This document shows positions 1 through 9,418 of a DNA stretch of 64,000 nt, piece by piece. Under the pieces are notes generated by a model. That model worked only from the letters and a program-made list of their open reading frames with translations. It was not told the DNA's origin and did not search any database. The DNA is from Anaerolineae bacterium. Lineage in GTDB: Bacteria; Chloroflexota; Anaerolineae; Aggregatilineales; Phototrophicaceae. The stretch is from NCBI GenBank assembly GCA_022843385.1, contig JALHNT010000016.1, positions 1 to 64,000 of the forward strand, in the 5' to 3' direction. The stretch's first letter is position 1; each line of letters starts with the position of its first letter. Made by a program: the position numbers and the translations under genes.

Positions 1-49
1 CCAGTAACTTTATCGCTCGTTTACGCATATCCACGCTATAGGCCATCAT
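1..49 (-). mobile_element. 5' end of an IS630-like transposase gene (runs off the window)
   Basis: Reading leftward from an ATG at 49-47 gives MMAYSVDMRKRAIKLL before the window ends. This resembles the N-terminus of IS630/Tc1-mariner-family transposases, where a short MAYS-D-RKR segment precedes a helix-turn-helix. A purine-rich AAGGGATGGA lies just upstream as a plausible ribosome binding site. The left end of the element should lie between about 75 and 118. The flanking secreted-protein gene stops at a TATA (115-118), and IS630 elements insert at TA dinucleotides. Only 16 residues are visible, so the family call rests on one short motif plus context. Confidence 0.5.
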
Positions 50-113
50 TCCATCCCTTTCTTGACAATGGCACAATGATACCAACAAGTTGCGTAACTC
101 CTAATCTGCTCAA

Positions 114-377
114 CTATAGATTGGTTGGACCTGTAACAATCATGAACGTTTTCAGTTGTGTCCCTACGGGTGCTACAGTTGCTTCAAAAGCATCACCGGC
201 TTTTACCTCAATAGCATAAACGTTCTCCTGGAAGTTACTGGAGAACTCACCCTCGATTGCTTCTCCACATTGTGCCGTTACAGGAGAATTCCGTACTACA
301 TTGTCTTGAGCGTACAGCCCGCTGATTGGCAGAATCAAGGTCAAAACTGAGATGACGATCAAGACTAGACGTCGCAT
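114..377 (-). pseudogene. Secreted PPC-like domain protein, 3' end cut off by the IS
   Basis: The start chosen is ATG at 377-375, preceded by AGGGGAAATGTT. Residues 1-20 form a clear signal peptide (MRRLVLIVISVLTLILPISG, then LYAQ). The mature part, with GEFSSNFQENVYAIEVKAG followed by DAFEATVAPVG, resembles bacterial pre-peptidase C-terminal (PPC-like) beta domains of surface proteins. The frame stops after 87 residues in the middle of a domain, exactly where the IS630-like end begins, so it is best read as a truncated gene. It lies 16 bp downstream of the TIR gene on the same strand and was probably its operon partner. The remaining part would be beyond the left edge of the window. Confidence 0.6.
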
Positions 378-393
378 AACATTTCCCCTTTGA

Positions 394-1719
394 TTACGGA
401 CAAATTGAAGGTTGAAGACGATCATGTTCGATGTAGCCGTCAAGATTGTCAGAGCTGAATCGAATATGAGACCACAATTTTCCACTGTACGGTTCTGGTG
501 GCGCAAGTAGCTCGACTACCTCGCCATCATTAACTTTGGTTTTGTGAGAGTTGGTTGAACCCAATATGTAAAGTACACGATAGGATGAGCCGGAAACACT
601 CAGTCTTACTGTCACTTGGCAGGGATAGCCACTCACAGTTGTGATTGTCGTGGTCGCGCTGGGGGTCGCCTCCAGGCAGCGAATTGCCACTGGATTGTTG
701 TCGATGACTACACCCTCGGTTGCTTCCACCACCAGCGAGATGAGTGCGCCGCGCTGCGAGAACCAACGCCCCACCTCAAAACGCGTGCCGCCGACGAGGA
801 TGCGTTCGATCTTGTCTGACGATACCTCTACCCCATCAAACAGGATGGTGTAATCCAGGGCGCGGGTCAGCGGATCGCCGCTGTGGGCAATGGTGAACAC
901 GGCATCCTGCCCCTCGCACCGGGCGCTCAGGCTCAGGTGCGGGCTGCCGTTTGAGGTGGGGGAAGCGGTAGGCGTTGACGTGGGTGAGGCGGTCGGTGTG
1001 AAGCTGGCTGTGGGTGTCGCCGAAGCGGTTGCGGTCAGGGTCGGCGCGTCGGTTGCGGTATGGGTCGCTGTGAGTGGTACAGGCGTTTCGCTGGGGATGG
1101 GCAGCGTGTCGGTGGGTGGTATGGGGGTGGCAGATGGGACGATGACTGCAACAGTGGGCGGAGTGGGGGTGGATGTCGGTGTAACGCTGGGTTGAGATAA
1201 CAGTGTGTTGATAATCCCAAAGATGCCAGCGATTACGGCGACCAGCACAGCCGAAATCAACCCCAGTCTGGCGGCAGACATGGTTGTATCGGGTTGTTTT
1301 GTCGTTGTCGCGGGTAGGTTGATCTGGATGGCGCGCTTGATACGCTCAAACACTGCATCCGGGTATTCGCGGCTGTATTCAATCGCGTCGAAATCAGCCA
1401 ATTCCTGAATATCCGCAGGAAGCTGGCTCCTGTTCAGACGAAAGCCTTTGTCGGTTAGGGGGATAACTTCCTTACGATGTTTGAGCGCAACCGCGATTTC
1501 CTTCTGTACCCATTCCGACTCCAGCGTGGTCGGCGTCAAAATCACCAGCAGATAATTGGCGTTGATAATCTCTTTTTCAATGGTATTGGCAAACCGCCCC
1601 GCATTGAGCGACTGACGATCAAAAAAGACAATGTGTCCCCACTGGGTCAGGCGATCATAAACCAGTTGGGCAAGGTCTTCGCTGTCAGCGCGACGATAGC
1701 TGATGAATATCTTGGGCAT
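394..1719 (-). CDS. Membrane-anchored TIR-domain protein with extracytoplasmic C-terminal domains
   Basis: The 441-residue protein begins with a TIR domain (about residues 1-130). It opens with KIFISYRR and contains EWVQKEIAVALK, with Trp70 and Glu74. The same W-x-x-x-E arrangement carries the catalytic glutamate of NAD-cleaving TIRs such as SARM1, so NADase activity is plausible but inferred. One transmembrane helix (about 149-171) is followed by a long Thr/Pro/Ser linker (about 178-255), a beta-rich domain, and a C-terminal SH3-like segment. Topology would put TIR in the cytoplasm and the rest outside. The truncated PPC-like gene lies immediately downstream. It could act in signalling, stress or defence; no phage-defence partner is visible. 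Confidence 0.8.
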   Translation of the reverse strand: MPKIFISYRRADSEDLAQLVYDRLTQWGHIVFFDRQSLNAGRFANTIEKEIINANYLLVILTPTTLESEWVQKEIAVALKHRKEVIPLTDKGFRLNRSQLPADIQELADFDAIEYSREYPDAVFERIKRAIQINLPATTTKQPDTTMSAARLGLISAVLVAVIAGIFGIINTLLSQPSVTPTSTPTPPTVAVIVPSATPIPPTDTLPIPSETPVPLTATHTATDAPTLTATASATPTASFTPTASPTSTPTASPTSNGSPHLSLSARCEGQDAVFTIAHSGDPLTRALDYTILFDGVEVSSDKIERILVGGTRFEVGRWFSQRGALISLVVEATEGVVIDNNPVAIRCLEATPSATTTITTVSGYPCQVTVRLSVSGSSYRVLYILGSTNSHKTKVNDGEVVELLAPPEPYSGKLWSHIRFSSDNLDGYIEHDRLQPSICP

Positions 1720-1863
1720 GGCAGACCTGGTTCCGCATGAGGTGTACCGTTGATGCTAAGAAGTGTATCTGAGAATGTCAAAGCGCGAAAGCAGAGCAGG
1801 GGAACTTTCAGCAAATTTTTGGGTATAATGAAGATCAGTGATGATGAATGGGGTGAGTGGATA

Positions 1864-2103
1864 ATGGATAAGGCTGATTTGCAATCGTTGGAAGAACTGG
1901 CTCGTAAGCTCTCGCTTTTGGAGAAGATTCAGTTGATGGAGTCGCTGCTGGCATCACTGAAGCGCGATGTGATAGCGCAACTACCCGCTGAAGAACGCCC
2001 AGCGCTGGCCGGTATATGGGAAGACGTTCGTGTTTCTCCAGAGGATATTGACGAGGTTCGCCGCGAGATGTGGAAGACCGCCGCCCAAGAGGACATCCGG
2101 TGA
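1864..2103 (+). CDS. VapB-like antitoxin
   Basis: This is a 79-residue acidic helical protein. The start at ATG 1864 is preferred over an upstream in-frame ATG because GGGGTGAG lies just before it. Its C-terminal segment, SPEDIDEVRREMW, is typical of the small antitoxins that precede PIN-domain toxins in cyanobacteria and Chloroflexota. A TATAAT box sits at 1824-1829. The stop codon overlaps a GTG (2100-2102) that would start the PIN reading frame, a normal toxin-antitoxin coupling. Expected role: neutralise the toxin and autorepress the operon. The partner toxin frame is broken, so the module may be inactive. Confidence 0.6.
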   Translation: MDKADLQSLEELARKLSLLEKIQLMESLLASLKRDVIAQLPAEERPALAGIWEDVRVSPEDIDEVRREMWKTAAQEDIR

Positions 2104-2502
2104 TTACGGCAGTCGTCGATACCCATGCTGCGATCTGGTATCTTGTCGCTTGATCCCCGGCTTTCCGGCAGAGCCAAATCCTTTCTGGATAACGCCCATG
2201 CACAGGGTCAGCAAGTAGCTGTATCGGCGGTCAGTTTCGTCGAAATGGTCTATCTGATTGAGAAAGGGCGCATCCCCCCGCAGCGCTTCGGTCAATTGGC
2301 CGGTCTGGTGAGCGGCGGGGGTACGCTGTTCGTCGAAGTTCCGCTGGATTTGAAGATCGCTCGCGCCCTGGCACGGGTGGATGTGAGCCAGATACCCGAT
2401 ATGCCTGATCGCATTATCGCCGCGACCGCGCTGCATCTGGATGTGCCACTCATCAGCCGCGACGGTAAAATCCAACTCTCCAGCCTGACCACTCTGTGGT
2501 GA
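2100..2502 (+). pseudogene. PIN-domain (VapC-like) toxin with a frameshift near its N-terminus
   Basis: From GTG 2100 the frame reads VITAVVDTHAAIWYL and stops at TGA 2151. VVDTHAAIWYL is the canonical start of a PIN nuclease and supplies its first catalytic Asp. The rest of the domain (LSLDPRLSGRAKSFLDNA onward, with SFVEMVY and MPDRIIAATALHL carrying the other acidic residues, then PLISRDGKI) continues in the next frame, open from 2125 to 2502. One extra base (or two missing) around 2141-2150 explains the split. As it stands the long ORF lacks the first metal-binding Asp, so it should be a dead RNase unless the shift is a sequencing error. GTGA overlap with the antitoxin supports the pairing. 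Confidence 0.7.
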
Positions 2503-2599
2503 ACCAGTGCTAAAACTCACCAACCCCTTCATTGCCTTTCCCCGCCATTTCTGCCATCATCGGTGACCATCGGATTGTCCAACAGGGAAAGCGCCCGGC

Positions 2600-4651
2600 A
2601 TGAACCGTCTGCAACATGAAACCAGCCCCTATCTCGTCCAACATGCGGAAAACCCGGTGGACTGGTATGCTTGGGGCGAAGAAGCCTTGCAGCGCGCCCA
2701 GGCCGAAGACAAGCCGATCCTGTTGAGCGTGGGCTATAGCGCCTGCCACTGGTGTCATGTCATGGCGCACGAGAGCTTTGAGCATGGGCCGACCGCCACC
2801 ATCATGAATGCCGAGTTCATCAACATCAAGGTGGATCGGGAAGAACGCCCTGATGTCGATGATATTTACATGCAGGCCGTGGTGGCGCTCAGTGGACATG
2901 GCGGCTGGCCGATGACCGTGTTTCTGACGTCCGATGGTCGCCCATTTTATGGCGGCACCTATTATCCGCGCGAACCGCGTTATGGGATGCCGGCCTTTCG
3001 TCAGGTGTTGGTCGGCGTGGCTGATGCTTATCGCAACCGTCGCCAGCAGGTCGAGGAGTCGGCGCAGCAGTTGACGGTGGCGCTCAACCGTGAGTTCCTC
3101 GGTATCGGCGGCTTACAGAGCGATCTGAATGTCGAGTTGCTCACGGCGGCGTATCAGGGCATCGGGCAGAATTTTGACCGGCAGCACGGCGGCTTCGGCG
3201 GAGCGCCCAAGTTCCCTCAGCCGATGAACCTGGAATTCCTGCTGCGCGCTCACCTCCGCAGCGGCGACCCGGCTCCGTTGAACTGGGTGACGCACACGCT
3301 GAAGCAGATGGCTCGCGGCGGGATTTATGACCAGCTTGGCGGCGGTTTCCACCGCTACAGCGTCGATGCTATCTGGCTGGTGCCACATTTCGAGAAGATG
3401 CTCTACGACAACGCCCAGCTCAGTCGGCTGTATCTCCATGCTTACCAGGTGACGGGGGATGACTTTTTCAAGACTATCGCCACCGAGATTGTGGATTATG
3501 AACTGCGCGAGATGACGTCGCCGGAAGGCGCGTTCTACAGCACTACCGATGCCGACAGCGAGGGTGAAGAGGGCAAGTTCTTCGTCTGGAGCAAAGCTGA
3601 ACTGGAAGAGTTGCTGGGGGCGGATGCGCCGGCGGCCATCGAAAACTGGGGGGTGTCATCGGGTGGCAACTTCGAAGGTCATAACATTCTGAATGTGCCG
3701 AATGATGAGGATGTGGTGGCGGAGCGCCTAGGCATCAGCCTGGATGCGCTGCGGATGAGCATCAGCACAGCCAAAGACATCCTGTATGCGGCGCGGACGC
3801 AGCGAGTCGCACCAGGGTTGGATGACAAAATACTGACCGGCTGGAATGGCATGATGTTGGCGAGTCTGGCCGAAGCGGCGCGGGTACTGAAACGCAAGGA
3901 CTACCGCGAAGCGGCGATCAAGAATGGCGACTTCCTGTTGCGCGAGATGGTCGCCGCAGATGGTCGTCTCTACCGCACGCACAAGAACGGCCTCAGCAAG
4001 ATCAATGCCACGCTAGAAGATTACGGCTGCCTGATTGATGGGCTGCTGGAGTTGTATCAGACCACGTTTGACGAGCGCTGGTTCGCCGAAGCCCGCCGCC
4101 TGACCGATCATGTGCTGGCGCATTTCGCCGCGCCGGATGGTGGCTTCTTCGATACCAGCGACGATCATGAAAAACTGATCGCCCGTCCGCGCAACATGCA
4201 GGATAACGCGGTGCCATCCGGCAATGCCATGATGGCGAAGTCATTGATTCGACTGGCTGCTTACACCGGTGATGCCCGCTACGACGAAGCGGCGCGTGGC
4301 ACATTGGGGCTGCTGACCGAGGCGCTCAAGCAATATCCGCAGGCCTTCGGCGAAGCCTTGAGCGCCGTCGATATGCTGGTGGATGGACTGGCTGAAGTGG
4401 CGCTGGTCGGCTCGCCCGATCTGCCCGCGACGCAGGCGCTGCTGGATGTCGTTGTGACGCCGTATCGCCCCAACCAGATCATCGCCCTGTCAGAGGTGGA
4501 TGTGACCGACGAGGCCAGCATTCCCCTGCTCAGTTATCGGACGCAGCGCGAGGGTCAGCCGACGGCTTATGTCTGCCGTCATTTTGTCTGCGCCAACCCG
4601 GTCACCTCGGCGGAGGCGCTGGCGACGTTGCTTGGGCAGAAGCCGTCGTAA
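2600..4651 (+). CDS. YyaL/SSP411-family thioredoxin-fold protein (DUF255)
   Basis: The 683-residue protein matches the usual length and architecture of the YyaL/spermatogenesis-associated protein 20 family. Residues 1-165 are a thioredoxin-like domain opening with [21 protein letters not shown] and carrying CHWCHVM (a CxxC-type motif). The remaining part is an (alpha/alpha)6-barrel like those of N-acylglucosamine epimerases and GH-like enzymes, with [17 protein letters not shown] and [12 protein letters not shown]. The family is widespread but its biochemical role is unsettled. It stands alone, with the gene on the other strand ending 29 bp beyond it. Confidence 0.9.
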   Translation: MNRLQHETSPYLVQHAENPVDWYAWGEEALQRAQAEDKPILLSVGYSACHWCHVMAHESFEHGPTATIMNAEFINIKVDREERPDVDDIYMQAVVALSGHGGWPMTVFLTSDGRPFYGGTYYPREPRYGMPAFRQVLVGVADAYRNRRQQVEESAQQLTVALNREFLGIGGLQSDLNVELLTAAYQGIGQNFDRQHGGFGGAPKFPQPMNLEFLLRAHLRSGDPAPLNWVTHTLKQMARGGIYDQLGGGFHRYSVDAIWLVPHFEKMLYDNAQLSRLYLHAYQVTGDDFFKTIATEIVDYELREMTSPEGAFYSTTDADSEGEEGKFFVWSKAELEELLGADAPAAIENWGVSSGGNFEGHNILNVPNDEDVVAERLGISLDALRMSISTAKDILYAARTQRVAPGLDDKILTGWNGMMLASLAEAARVLKRKDYREAAIKNGDFLLREMVAADGRLYRTHKNGLSKINATLEDYGCLIDGLLELYQTTFDERWFAEARRLTDHVLAHFAAPDGGFFDTSDDHEKLIARPRNMQDNAVPSGNAMMAKSLIRLAAYTGDARYDEAARGTLGLLTEALKQYPQAFGEALSAVDMLVDGLAEVALVGSPDLPATQALLDVVVTPYRPNQIIALSEVDVTDEASIPLLSYRTQREGQPTAYVCRHFVCANPVTSAEALATLLGQKPS

Positions 4652-4679
4652 AGACAGTAACCTGAATGCTCAACCGGGT

Positions 4680-5789
4680 TTATCCCCGAGCGAACACACC
4701 GCACAAATGGCTTGCGGCTTCTGCATCAACCGGGCTGGTGATGATGGGCTTCCAGCGCAAATCACCCCATAGCAGATAACTGATGCGATCCAGTGGCTGA
4801 GGGGGCATCGGCACAGCGCGGATGTTTCCATTGTCCCACAGCATGACGGCTCCCCCGCTCAGATAGGCCAGCCGATTGCCCTCTGGCGAGAGGGCTGCCG
4901 CGCCCGTTCGATCACTGATCTCAAGCACGGTCTGCGTCTGGCGATCATAGACCTGCCAGGTTTCGTGGATCGTGATGCTCAAGCGCCCGGTTTCGTCGGT
5001 GAACCACTCTTTGTGGTCGAATGGTTGATAGGGTCGCCCATCTGCCGGATCAACCAGGTGATAGTTGAAATCCGCGCCGTGGCATTTAGCGCTGATGGTC
5101 GGTTTGTCTTCGTGCCTCGTCCACTCCACTTGCTCGACCACCACACCTGATGCAAGGGGCTGTTCCCAGATGATGGCACCGGTCTGTGTATCTGTAAGAC
5201 GCACATAACTTGCTTCTGGTTCCTGTTCGATGGATGCCAGGCCATTTTCGCCCCAGGCGAAGATGATGAGTGAGTTGGCGTATACCGAAAGGTTGCTGCG
5301 CAGTAGACGAGTTTCCCCTGATGCCAGATCGTAAATGTGTAGTTCATAGCCATCCCGGTTGTAGGCCAGTTGGCGACCATCGGGCGACCAGCTTGAGAAG
5401 AGGTTGGCAACAGCCGGCAAGCCGGTGTCCGGGTCAAAATCATCCGGCTGGCCTGCCACATTCAACATCGCTCCGGTACTGAGATCGCATACCCGAATGT
5501 CGGTTGGTATTGGCTCGACAATATTGTTCCAGAATGCCTGGGCTGCTTCAGACAGAGCTGGATTAACCAGCATGGCAACGTGTGTCCCGACAGGCGAGAG
5601 TACCAGTCCGTTCAGTTGCTCACCAGCCTGCAAGCCGCAGCGCAGTTCAACCGGCGGCTGCGACAGATCATCCCAGACAAAGAAGTTTCCATCCGAAACC
5701 AATACGAGTGGTGGCTCGTTCTGTGCCTGCGCTACCACAGCGAACGGAGCCAGCAACAGCCATAACCCGATGGCGATTACTTGTCGCAT
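4680..5789 (-). CDS. Secreted WD40/TolB-like beta-propeller protein
   Basis: The start at ATG 5789 follows GAAGGGGAATGTG, almost the same initiation region as the truncated gene at 114-377. The 369-residue product has a signal peptide (MRQVIAIGLWLLLAPFAVVAQAQ). It then shows repeated blades typical of TolB/PD40 propellers, for example SSWSPDGRQLAYNRDGYELHIYD, AALSPEGNRLAYLSGGAVML and VWDD near the start. It should be exported and bind a ligand or partner; no catalytic residues are evident. It is convergent with the YyaL gene. Confidence 0.6.
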   Translation of the reverse strand: MRQVIAIGLWLLLAPFAVVAQAQNEPPLVLVSDGNFFVWDDLSQPPVELRCGLQAGEQLNGLVLSPVGTHVAMLVNPALSEAAQAFWNNIVEPIPTDIRVCDLSTGAMLNVAGQPDDFDPDTGLPAVANLFSSWSPDGRQLAYNRDGYELHIYDLASGETRLLRSNLSVYANSLIIFAWGENGLASIEQEPEASYVRLTDTQTGAIIWEQPLASGVVVEQVEWTRHEDKPTISAKCHGADFNYHLVDPADGRPYQPFDHKEWFTDETGRLSITIHETWQVYDRQTQTVLEISDRTGAAALSPEGNRLAYLSGGAVMLWDNGNIRAVPMPPQPLDRISYLLWGDLRWKPIITSPVDAEAASHLCGVFARG

Positions 5790-5882
5790 CACATTCCCCT
5801 TCAACGTTCTCATATGTTCCGGAATGATATATCGGTTGCAGGGTCTGAGGCATCCGCCAAAAGCCATATTTCGCCGATCCGG

Positions 5883-5888
5883 TATAAT
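5883..5888 (+). promoter_or_regulatory. TATAAT -10 box ahead of the DinB-like gene
   Basis: A perfect TATAAT lies 28 bp before the start codon at 5916, with AATGGAGGT serving as ribosome binding site in between. No convincing -35 hexamer is found at 16-18 bp upstream. Confidence 0.4.
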
Positions 5889-5915
5889 CCGTGTCGGACC
5901 AATGGAGGTATCGCG

Positions 5916-6422
5916 ATGGCAGAAGAACGACTCAGCAAAGCCGAACTGCTCGGCCATATCGAGCGCGGCTGGAACGACCTGCACACTTATCTAAAGACGC
6001 TCACGCCGGAGCAGATGACCACGCCAATCGACGCAGCCGGCTGGACGGCAAAGGATCATGTGCTGCATCTGGCGGTTTGGGAAGATGGCGTTGAAGCCCT
6101 GATGCGGGGTCAGAACCGCCGCCAACAGATGGGGATTGATGTCGAAACATGGAAGAGCCGCGACTTTGAGGCCATCAATGCCATCATCCAGCAGCGCGAT
6201 CAGGCCCTGTCGCTGGATGCGGTCTATGCCCATTTTCAGGCGGTGCATCAGCGGATGATGCAAACCCTCTCATCGTTCAGCGATGATGATCTCTATCGCC
6301 CGGTCAATACTTTCCATCCTGAATCGACTGGGGAGTATTCCATCATCGAGCTGATTATGGCCGATACCTTTGAGCATTATGATGAGCATCTGCCCTGGAT
6401 CAGAGCGATTGTGGAACCATGA
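5916..6422 (+). CDS. DinB/ClbS-like four-helix protein
   Basis: ATG 5916 is preferred over upstream in-frame starts because of the ATGGAGGT site 5 bp before it. The 168-residue product has the pattern of the DinB/DfsB superfamily: an N-terminal helix, then AAGWTAKDHVLHLAVWEDG (with one of the usual metal-site histidines), and a final helix with DTFEHYDEHLPWI supplying further histidines. Family members are metal-dependent thiol transferases or damage-inducible proteins; ClbS-type members detoxify genotoxins. The specific substrate cannot be told. The stop overlaps the next start (ATGA), implying coupled translation. Confidence 0.7.
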   Translation: MAEERLSKAELLGHIERGWNDLHTYLKTLTPEQMTTPIDAAGWTAKDHVLHLAVWEDGVEALMRGQNRRQQMGIDVETWKSRDFEAINAIIQQRDQALSLDAVYAHFQAVHQRMMQTLSSFSDDDLYRPVNTFHPESTGEYSIIELIMADTFEHYDEHLPWIRAIVEP

Positions 6423-6886
6423 CCGAACAGACGCCACAGGAATACTTTCGCCTGCTGCTGGTGACGGTGGTGGGGCAGGCGTTCGCAGCGGCGGGATATG
6501 CGCTGGAAGATCGTCCGGCGCAGTGGGCCGGCGGATTGTTTCGTTTCAGCCGGACGCTGGATGATGGCCTGAACGCTTTCATCGAGTTCCAACTGCTTGC
6601 TTACACGGATACTGCCTGGGCGGCGCACAAGCCATCGCGCTTTCGCGTCACGCTCATTCGCACCGATCAACCGTCCCCGAACTTGCCCAGTCAGCATTCC
6701 CGCTGCGTTCGTCGTGATCTGAGCGCGCTGGTGGTGGAGGACTTTCAGGTAGCGATCCTGCCATCAGCGGCACACTGGTGGACTTACGAGCACACCGAAC
6801 AACTGGGGCAGGCCTTGGCCGAAGCCGGTCATCTGGTGGTTGGGTTCGGGATGCCCTGGCTGAGTGGTGAGCTGTCCCCACCGTAG
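6419..6886 (+). CDS. Conserved-looking hypothetical protein coupled to the DinB-like gene
   Basis: The 155-residue soluble protein starts inside the stop of the DinB-like gene (ATGA at 6419-6422). I do not recognise a domain. It has no signal peptide or membrane helix, contains several Trp/His residues in AAHWWTYEHTEQLGQAL, and ends with GFGMPWLSG. The overlap and similar base composition support a real gene that works with, or is at least co-expressed with, the DinB-like protein. Confidence 0.6.
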   Translation: MTEQTPQEYFRLLLVTVVGQAFAAAGYALEDRPAQWAGGLFRFSRTLDDGLNAFIEFQLLAYTDTAWAAHKPSRFRVTLIRTDQPSPNLPSQHSRCVRRDLSALVVEDFQVAILPSAAHWWTYEHTEQLGQALAEAGHLVVGFGMPWLSGELSPP

Positions 6887-6971
6887 GGATAGCGTCAGGC
6901 AACCCCATTGACAGCGCCTCATCTGCGCCGCCATAATCGCGGGTGGTGATGAATGGGGCGTATTGGATGAT

Positions 6972-9410
6972 ATGGTGACATTGAAATATCTTCCGGCATC
7001 AGGTCGGGTTACCGCCTGTATTCTTCTGCTCACTCTCCTCCTGACGGGTTGCAATCTGAATGCTCCGCCTGAAGTGGTGGTCGTAACCGCCACGCCTTCA
7101 GTTGTCCCCGATGGTCCAACCGCTATCCCGACGCTCCCGCCAACAGCGACGATTCCGCCCACGCCGACGGTTGAGCCGCAGTTGGCGCTGCAACTGGCGA
7201 ATCAATATCTGACCAATGGCTATTTTGAGAATGCGGTGACGGCCTATCAACTGGTCATCGATTCAGCGGGGGTCGCGCCGGACATGGCGGCAACGGCGCG
7301 GTTCGGGCTGGGACGGGCGGCGCTGCGCGAGGGGCTGTTCAGCGAAGCGGTGAAGGCGCTGTCGCAGTTCATTGAGGCCAACGCGGCGGATAGTCGGATT
7401 GCCCAGGCTTATTTTCTGCGCGGCGATGCCTACATGGGGTTGTCCGAGTGGCAGGCTGCCCTCGATGATTTTCAACGTTATGCCCAGCAGCGGGCTGGTC
7501 TGATCGACAGCTATGCGCAGGAACGCATCGGCGATGCCCAACTGGCGCTGGGGCAGACCGAGCCAGCGCTCCTCAGTTATGCTGCGGCTGCCGAGGCCGG
7601 GCGCAGCCTGGTGCCAGCACTGGCGCTGCGCGAGAAAGTGGCGCAGGTCTATCTGGCGGCTGACCAACCGGCGGCGGCGCTGGCGCAATATGATGCGATT
7701 CTGGCGGTGGCTAAAAATGCTCCTTATCGCGCTACGATTGAATTCCGCGCAGCGCAATCTTTGCTCGATGCTGGCGATAGCGAGACCGGGCTGGCGCGAT
7801 TGACAGCGCTGATGGAAACCTATCCGGATCGCCCCGAAGCCTATCAGGCGATGCAAATTTTGCTCGAAGCCGGACGCGAGATTGATGATTATCTGCGTGG
7901 ACGGGTGAGCTTCACCTTCGGCGATTATCAGGATGCGATTGACTCGCTGACCCGTTATACCACCCAGCGAGCGCAGGCCAGCGTCCCGGCAGAGCTGCAC
8001 ATGTTCCTGGGGCGTGCCTACCGCGAGATCGGCAGCACCTCGGCGGCGCTGGTGGCATTCCAGACGGTCGTGGCTCAATATCCGACCGATCCGCTGTTTG
8101 GCGCGGCGCTGCTGGAACAGGGGCGCACCCGTTTCCTGGCGAATGACATCCCCGGCGCGATTCAGCGTTATCAGGAAATCGCCCGCGATTATGGTTATCT
8201 GCCGGAAGCGGCGGAAGCCCTGTGGCGGGCGGGCTACCTGTATGGCGTCAATGACAATCCGCAGGAGTCGCGGCGGCTGTTCGAGCAGCTCGCTGAACTC
8301 TATCCCGATACCGAGCAGGCGCGCAGCGGCCTCTTTCTGGCGGCGACCGCGGCCTTCAACAGCAATGATCCGGTGGGGGCGGAGCGCCTGTACGCGCGGC
8401 TGGCGTCAACCACGACGGGCGAAGATCAGGCGGCGGCTTTCCTCTGGGTGGGGCGGCTGGCGAATCTGCGCGGCGATCAGCGCACCGGGACGACCGCCTT
8501 ACAGCAGGCCATCGCCGCCGCACCCGATAGCTACTATGCAGCGCGGGCGGCGGACATCCTGGATGGGCGAGATTCGTTTGCGCAACCGGCTGCGTTTCGC
8601 TTCAGTTTTGATGAACTGGCCCAGGTAGCCGAAGCCGAAGCCTGGCTGCGGGCCACATTTGCCATCGAGCAAACCGGTGATCTATGGCCGCTCTCCGAGG
8701 CACTGCGGCAGGATGGGCGGCTGGTGCGCGGCAATGAGTTGTGGACCGTGGGCGCCTATGAAGAGGCCGAAGTTGAGTTCCGTGATGTGATCGAGGCGCA
8801 TAAGGATAACGGCCTGCTGTCGTATCAGTTGGCGATCTTCCTGCGTGGGATTGAAGCCTATAACCCGTCGATCCTGGCTGCTGCCAATGTCATTCGCGCG
8901 GCGGGCGTCGGTACGCTGGATGCGCCGACTTACATCGCCCGGATGCGTTACCCGACTTACTATCTGGATGTGGTGCAGGAGTCCGCGCGGCGCTACACCA
9001 TTGACCCGCTGCTGGTCTTTTCGCTCATCCGCCATGAGAGTTTGTTCGATACCTATGCCACCGCTGGGGCAGGTGAGAAGGGACTGACGCAGGTCATCCC
9101 CGCTACGGCGCAGTACATCGCCGATCAGTTGCAATGGCCGGCCTATCAGCACAGTCAGCTTTTCCGTCCGTATGTCGGCGTGGAGTTCGGCGCGTTCTAT
9201 CTGGCGGAACAACTGGGACGCTTTGATGGTAATGTTCAGGCGGCGCTGGCGGGATACAATGCCGGGCCGGGTCGCGCCGATCAATGGCTGGCGCTCTCCG
9301 GTGGCGACCCGGACCAGTTCATGACGGCCATCACCATCGACAGCACCCGCACCTATGTCCAGCGGATTTATGGTTTCTACAGCATTTATCGCGCCCTCTA
9401 CGACGAATAG
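6972..9410 (+). CDS. TPR-containing lytic murein transglycosylase lipoprotein (Slt-like)
   Basis: About 812 residues from ATG 6972; an in-frame TTG at 6963 is an alternative start. The N-terminus is a lipoprotein signal (ILLLTLLLTGC, lipobox Cys) followed by a short Thr/Pro linker. Residues about 60-600 are stacked tetratricopeptide repeats (FGLGRAALREGLFSEAVKAL, AYFLRGDAYMGLSEWQAAL, and so on). The C-terminal about 170 residues form a lysozyme-like transglycosylase domain: SLIRHESLFDTYATAGAGEK with the catalytic Glu in RHES, then GLTQVIPATAQYIA and AALAGYNAGPGRA. It should cleave peptidoglycan glycan strands at the membrane surface. The layout parallels Slt70 but with TPRs instead of its plain helical ring. 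Confidence 0.9.
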   Translation: MVTLKYLPASGRVTACILLLTLLLTGCNLNAPPEVVVVTATPSVVPDGPTAIPTLPPTATIPPTPTVEPQLALQLANQYLTNGYFENAVTAYQLVIDSAGVAPDMAATARFGLGRAALREGLFSEAVKALSQFIEANAADSRIAQAYFLRGDAYMGLSEWQAALDDFQRYAQQRAGLIDSYAQERIGDAQLALGQTEPALLSYAAAAEAGRSLVPALALREKVAQVYLAADQPAAALAQYDAILAVAKNAPYRATIEFRAAQSLLDAGDSETGLARLTALMETYPDRPEAYQAMQILLEAGREIDDYLRGRVSFTFGDYQDAIDSLTRYTTQRAQASVPAELHMFLGRAYREIGSTSAALVAFQTVVAQYPTDPLFGAALLEQGRTRFLANDIPGAIQRYQEIARDYGYLPEAAEALWRAGYLYGVNDNPQESRRLFEQLAELYPDTEQARSGLFLAATAAFNSNDPVGAERLYARLASTTTGEDQAAAFLWVGRLANLRGDQRTGTTALQQAIAAAPDSYYAARAADILDGRDSFAQPAAFRFSFDELAQVAEAEAWLRATFAIEQTGDLWPLSEALRQDGRLVRGNELWTVGAYEEAEVEFRDVIEAHKDNGLLSYQLAIFLRGIEAYNPSILAAANVIRAAGVGTLDAPTYIARMRYPTYYLDVVQESARRYTIDPLLVFSLIRHESLFDTYATAGAGEKGLTQVIPATAQYIADQLQWPAYQHSQLFRPYVGVEFGAFYLAEQLGRFDGNVQAALAGYNAGPGRADQWLALSGGDPDQFMTAITIDSTRTYVQRIYGFYSIYRALYDE

Positions 9411-9418
9411 AATCAAAA

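Noticed and set aside
890..1195. Open frame rich in Val/Gly on the plus strand
   Set aside because: It is the antisense reading of the Thr/Pro linker of the TIR gene; low-complexity shadow.
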